Origin: an uncultured Ruminococcus sp.
GTDB lineage: Bacteria; Bacillota; Clostridia; Oscillospirales; Ruminococcaceae
Direction: 5' to 3'
Assembly (NCBI GenBank): GCA_910584195.1
Contig: CAJTYV010000005.1
Span: 124,001 to 188,000 of the forward strand
Length of the DNA: 64,000 nt
In this document: piece by piece, positions 61,773 to 64,000 of the stretch
Layout: every line of letters starts with the position of its first letter
Numbering within the stretch: position 1 is the stretch's first letter
Program-made: the position numbers and the translations under genes
The notes under the pieces: model-generated
What the model saw: only the letters and a program-made list of their open reading frames with translations
The model's database searches: none
What the model was told of the DNA's origin: nothing

Positions 61773-62825
61773 TCATTTAAATAATTTGACAATATCGTTG
61801 AACGTTGCAAAAATCATTACTCCGAAAATAAGAACCAATCCTGCCAGATGAACGTAACCTTCGTGTTCAGGCTTTACGGGTTTGCGGCGAATAAGCTCAA
61901 TAATACAGAAAAGCAAGCGTCCGCCGTCAAGTCCCGGAACAGGCATCAGATTAAAAATACCAAGATTTATTGAAATAAGAGAGGTAATGTAAAGAAGCTT
62001 AAAAATAGCGTCTTCGAATGATTTCGCCTGCTGTGCAGTCTCGCTTATCGTTGTTACAACACCGACAGGACCTGACACCTCTTCTTTATTCACTTTGCCC
62101 GTAAACAGTTGTTTCAGGGAAAGTCCTACAATATGTCCCATGGAAAGAAACGTTTCCCCCGAATGTTTTATCACGGACATAGGCGTTTTTTCAAGATAAA
62201 CAAGTCCGAAATCTATCGTACCGCCGTTTTTATCGTCATGAAAAGTAATGTTATCAAGTTTCAGGCGTTTTCCATCACGTTTTACCACAACATCATGTAC
62301 TTCATCATTAAATGCAATAAGCATAAAATCAAGATCAAGACTGCTAAAGATCGGAGTTCCGTCAATCTCGACAATTTTATCATTGTGTCTCAGCCCTGTT
62401 TTGTAACTCTGAGCATAATATGTTTTTGACCCATCTTCGTTTTTAACTCCGCTGAATCCGCTGATCTGAGTAGTAGGAATATCCTGCATCATACATACCA
62501 TAGCAGTTACAGTTATCAGTCCTAAAACAAAGTTCATAATTGCTCCGGCTACAAGTATTATCATTCTTTTCCAAAGTTTAGCCTTTCGGAAGCTTCTTGA
62601 ATCCTCCTCGGAACTATCCTCGCCCTCCATAGAACAAAAACCGCCAACAGGAAGAAGCCGCAGCGAATACATTGTTTCCCCGATCTGTTTCTGAATAAGT
62701 TTAGGTCCCATTCCTACTGAAAATTCTAATACCCTGACCTTACTGAGCTTTGCACATATAAAGTGACCAAATTCATGTACAGTGACTATCAAGCCGAAAA
62801 TTAATAACGCAATAACTATACCCAT
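61773..62825 (-). CDS. rseP: Site-2 intramembrane metalloprotease, RseP/RasP type
   Basis: Cleaves anti-sigma factors and remnant signal peptides within the membrane. 350 residues; the zinc motif HEFGH near residue 16-20 in the first helix, FSVGMGPKL, a PDZ domain in the middle (GLRHNDKIVEIDGTP), a second metal-ligand motif PVPGLDGGRLLF and C-terminal helices. ATG 62825 has AAAGGA upstream; the frame to 62840 lacks a site. It lies between dxr and ispG, the standard order dxr-rseP-ispG of many Firmicutes. Confidence 0.95.
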   Translation of the reverse strand: MGIVIALLIFGLIVTVHEFGHFICAKLSKVRVLEFSVGMGPKLIQKQIGETMYSLRLLPVGGFCSMEGEDSSEEDSRSFRKAKLWKRMIILVAGAIMNFVLGLITVTAMVCMMQDIPTTQISGFSGVKNEDGSKTYYAQSYKTGLRHNDKIVEIDGTPIFSSLDLDFMLIAFNDEVHDVVVKRDGKRLKLDNITFHDDKNGGTIDFGLVYLEKTPMSVIKHSGETFLSMGHIVGLSLKQLFTGKVNKEEVSGPVGVVTTISETAQQAKSFEDAIFKLLYITSLISINLGIFNLMPVPGLDGGRLLFCIIELIRRKPVKPEHEGYVHLAGLVLIFGVMIFATFNDIVKLFK

Positions 62826-62842
62826 AGTATATCCTTTCAAAA

Positions 62843-63985
62843 TTATTTTATAAGACCTCTTACATACTCTCTTGCCAATTTGTCTGCTGCCACAACCTCT
62901 TCATAGGAAGAAATTTCCGTTTTCGGAAATTTATCTAATATTGAAGATACGATCTCTCCTATTTTAATAAATTGTATTTCATTATTCAAAAATGCCCTGA
63001 CAGCCTCTTCATTAGCCGAATTTACAAGACATGGATACGCACCGCCTCGTGAAATCGCTTCTATAGCGGCGCTCAGACACTTGAAAGTCTCATAATCAGG
63101 CTTATCGAACGTGAGCGTACCATAATCCGTAAGAGACAGCGGTTTAGTCGGACACTCGACCCGTTCTGGATAAAGCAGAGAATATTGGATAGGTATTTTC
63201 ATGTCAGGTACGCCAAGCTGAGCTATAACAGCAAAATCTTTATATTCTACAGCAGAATGAATAACGCTCTGACGATGTACAACTATCTCTATCTGATCAG
63301 GATCAAGGTCAAAAAGCCATTTTGCTTCAATAAATTCAAGACCCTTGTTCATAAGAGTTGCCGAATCTATGGTAATTTTGTTTCCCATATCCCAGTTTGG
63401 ATGTTTCAAAGCGTCCGCCTTTGTAACACTTTTCAGCTGCTCATAAGAGTAACCGTAAAATGGACCTCCCGAAGCAGTAAGTATTATTTTATTTAGCTGT
63501 TCTCTCTTATTTCCCTGTAAACATTGAAATATGGCTGAATGCTCACTGTCAACCGGATAGATCGTTACACCCTTTTTCTTTGCAAGCGCAGTGACAAGAG
63601 TTCCGCCTGCAACAAGAGTTTCCTTGTTAGCAAGCGCAACGTCCTTTCCGGCTTCTATAGCCGTTAAAGTAGGAAGAAGTCCAACCATTCCCACAACTGA
63701 ATTAAGAACGATGTCGTTATCCTTCATAGCCGCTATCTCGCACAATCCCTCCATACCGCAGAGGACTTTTATTTCAGTATCGGCAAGACGTTCTTTAAGC
63801 TCCTTATATTTATCCTCTCTGTATATTCCTACGTACTTCGGCTTGAACTTCCTCGCCTGTTTTTCAAGCAGCTCAATACTGCTGTGAGCTGCAAGCGCCG
63901 TTATCTCCAGTCCATGCTTCTCACAAACCTCCACAGACTGCGTTCCGATAGAGCCTGTCGAACCTAAAATCGCAACCTTTTTCAT
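62843..63985 (-). CDS. dxr: 1-deoxy-D-xylulose 5-phosphate reductoisomerase
   Basis: Second step of the MEP pathway (DXP to MEP) with NADPH and a divalent metal. 380 residues, normal length. NADPH loop LGSTGSIGTQSVEVCE at the N-terminus; VALANKETLVAGG; metal site PVDSEHSAIFQCL (Asp/Glu); flexible loop TASGGPFYGYS; and KWLFDLDPDQIEIVVHRQSVIHS. RBS AGGAG. The start is 15 bases from the window end, so the upstream neighbour (commonly cdsA or uppS) is not visible. The group dxr-rseP-ispG-polC reads as one operon. Confidence 0.97.
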   Translation of the reverse strand: MKKVAILGSTGSIGTQSVEVCEKHGLEITALAAHSSIELLEKQARKFKPKYVGIYREDKYKELKERLADTEIKVLCGMEGLCEIAAMKDNDIVLNSVVGMVGLLPTLTAIEAGKDVALANKETLVAGGTLVTALAKKKGVTIYPVDSEHSAIFQCLQGNKREQLNKIILTASGGPFYGYSYEQLKSVTKADALKHPNWDMGNKITIDSATLMNKGLEFIEAKWLFDLDPDQIEIVVHRQSVIHSAVEYKDFAVIAQLGVPDMKIPIQYSLLYPERVECPTKPLSLTDYGTLTFDKPDYETFKCLSAAIEAISRGGAYPCLVNSANEEAVRAFLNNEIQFIKIGEIVSSILDKFPKTEISSYEEVVAADKLAREYVRGLIK

Positions 63986-64000
63986 ACCCTTCTCCTAAAA

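Noticed and set aside
1..64000. CRISPR array, prophage or integrative element
   Set aside because: No regularly spaced repeats, cas genes, integrases, phage structural genes or attachment-site pairs were seen in any part of the window.

Overview
The window is a chromosomal segment of an AT-rich, Gram-positive anaerobe of the class Clostridia, most likely a Ruminococcus-like member of the Oscillospiraceae. The evidence is a dockerin-bearing exported protein, a sortase-type NPKTG surface protein, a Gram-positive PolC next to a second replicative polymerase DnaE, class III (oxygen-sensitive) ribonucleotide reductase, a Phe T-box leader, and the Firmicutes cluster hprK-murB-rapZ-whiA. Promoters are near-consensus sigma-A type with 17-bp spacers. 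TTG starts with good ribosome binding sites occur for pheS, polC and probably rpe. Only two of the stop codons I read (smpB and its neighbour) are TAG.

Layout. 1-1139: 3' half of a P-type Ca2+ ATPase. 1235-5471: pheS and pheT with an unrecognised small gene between them and a T-box leader upstream. 5512-8609: DUF6106-like membrane protein, NAD(P)HX repair enzyme, lipoprotein. 8865-13197: an extracytosolic redox locus (Gx/ECF-like transporter, ApbE flavin transferase lipoprotein, heme-type ferric-reductase/FMN-binding fusion carrying two in-frame UAG codons, NPKTG surface protein). 13610-13805: probable 6S RNA. 13885-18236: DUF1292, nrdG, nrdD with an NrdR box, SGNH protein. 18476-20887: HxlR regulator divergent from an MBL-like protein, a GNAT acetyltransferase with an attenuator-like leader, tRNA-Ser(CGA). 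21108-22570: smpB and a GDSL lipoprotein. 22622-24293: radical SAM/SPASM enzyme next to a dockerin protein carrying three VYGPP motifs. 24361-24520: a MITE-like repeat. 24608-29514: uvrA, uvrB. 29685-30704: galE. 30963-39357: pfkA, dnaE, whiA, rapZ, murB, hprK. 39392-43505: putative glycoside hydrolase, an RnfA/E/D-like trio and rpe. 43778-46325: rpsO and pnp. 46476-46964: acyl-CoA thioesterase. 47075-56229: a long histidine operon with three non-his genes inside. 56322-63985: polC, ispG, rseP-type protease, dxr.

How the genes work together. Most of the window is housekeeping: translation, DNA repair and replication, cell-wall and isoprenoid synthesis, histidine synthesis. Four places look unusual. 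(1) The dockerin/VYGPP protein directly upstream of a radical SAM/SPASM enzyme looks like a substrate-maturase pair, a possible peptide-modification system on a cellulosomal scaffold. (2) The flavinylation-linked redox locus has a reductase whose FMN-binding domain is complete only if two UAG codons are read through. (3) An RnfD-E-A trio lacks RnfB/C/G, has lost three of the four intramembrane Fe-S cysteines, and has no recognisable flavinylation site in RnfD. (4) The GNAT gene is preceded by a short leader ORF and competing stem-loops, which suggests translational attenuation.
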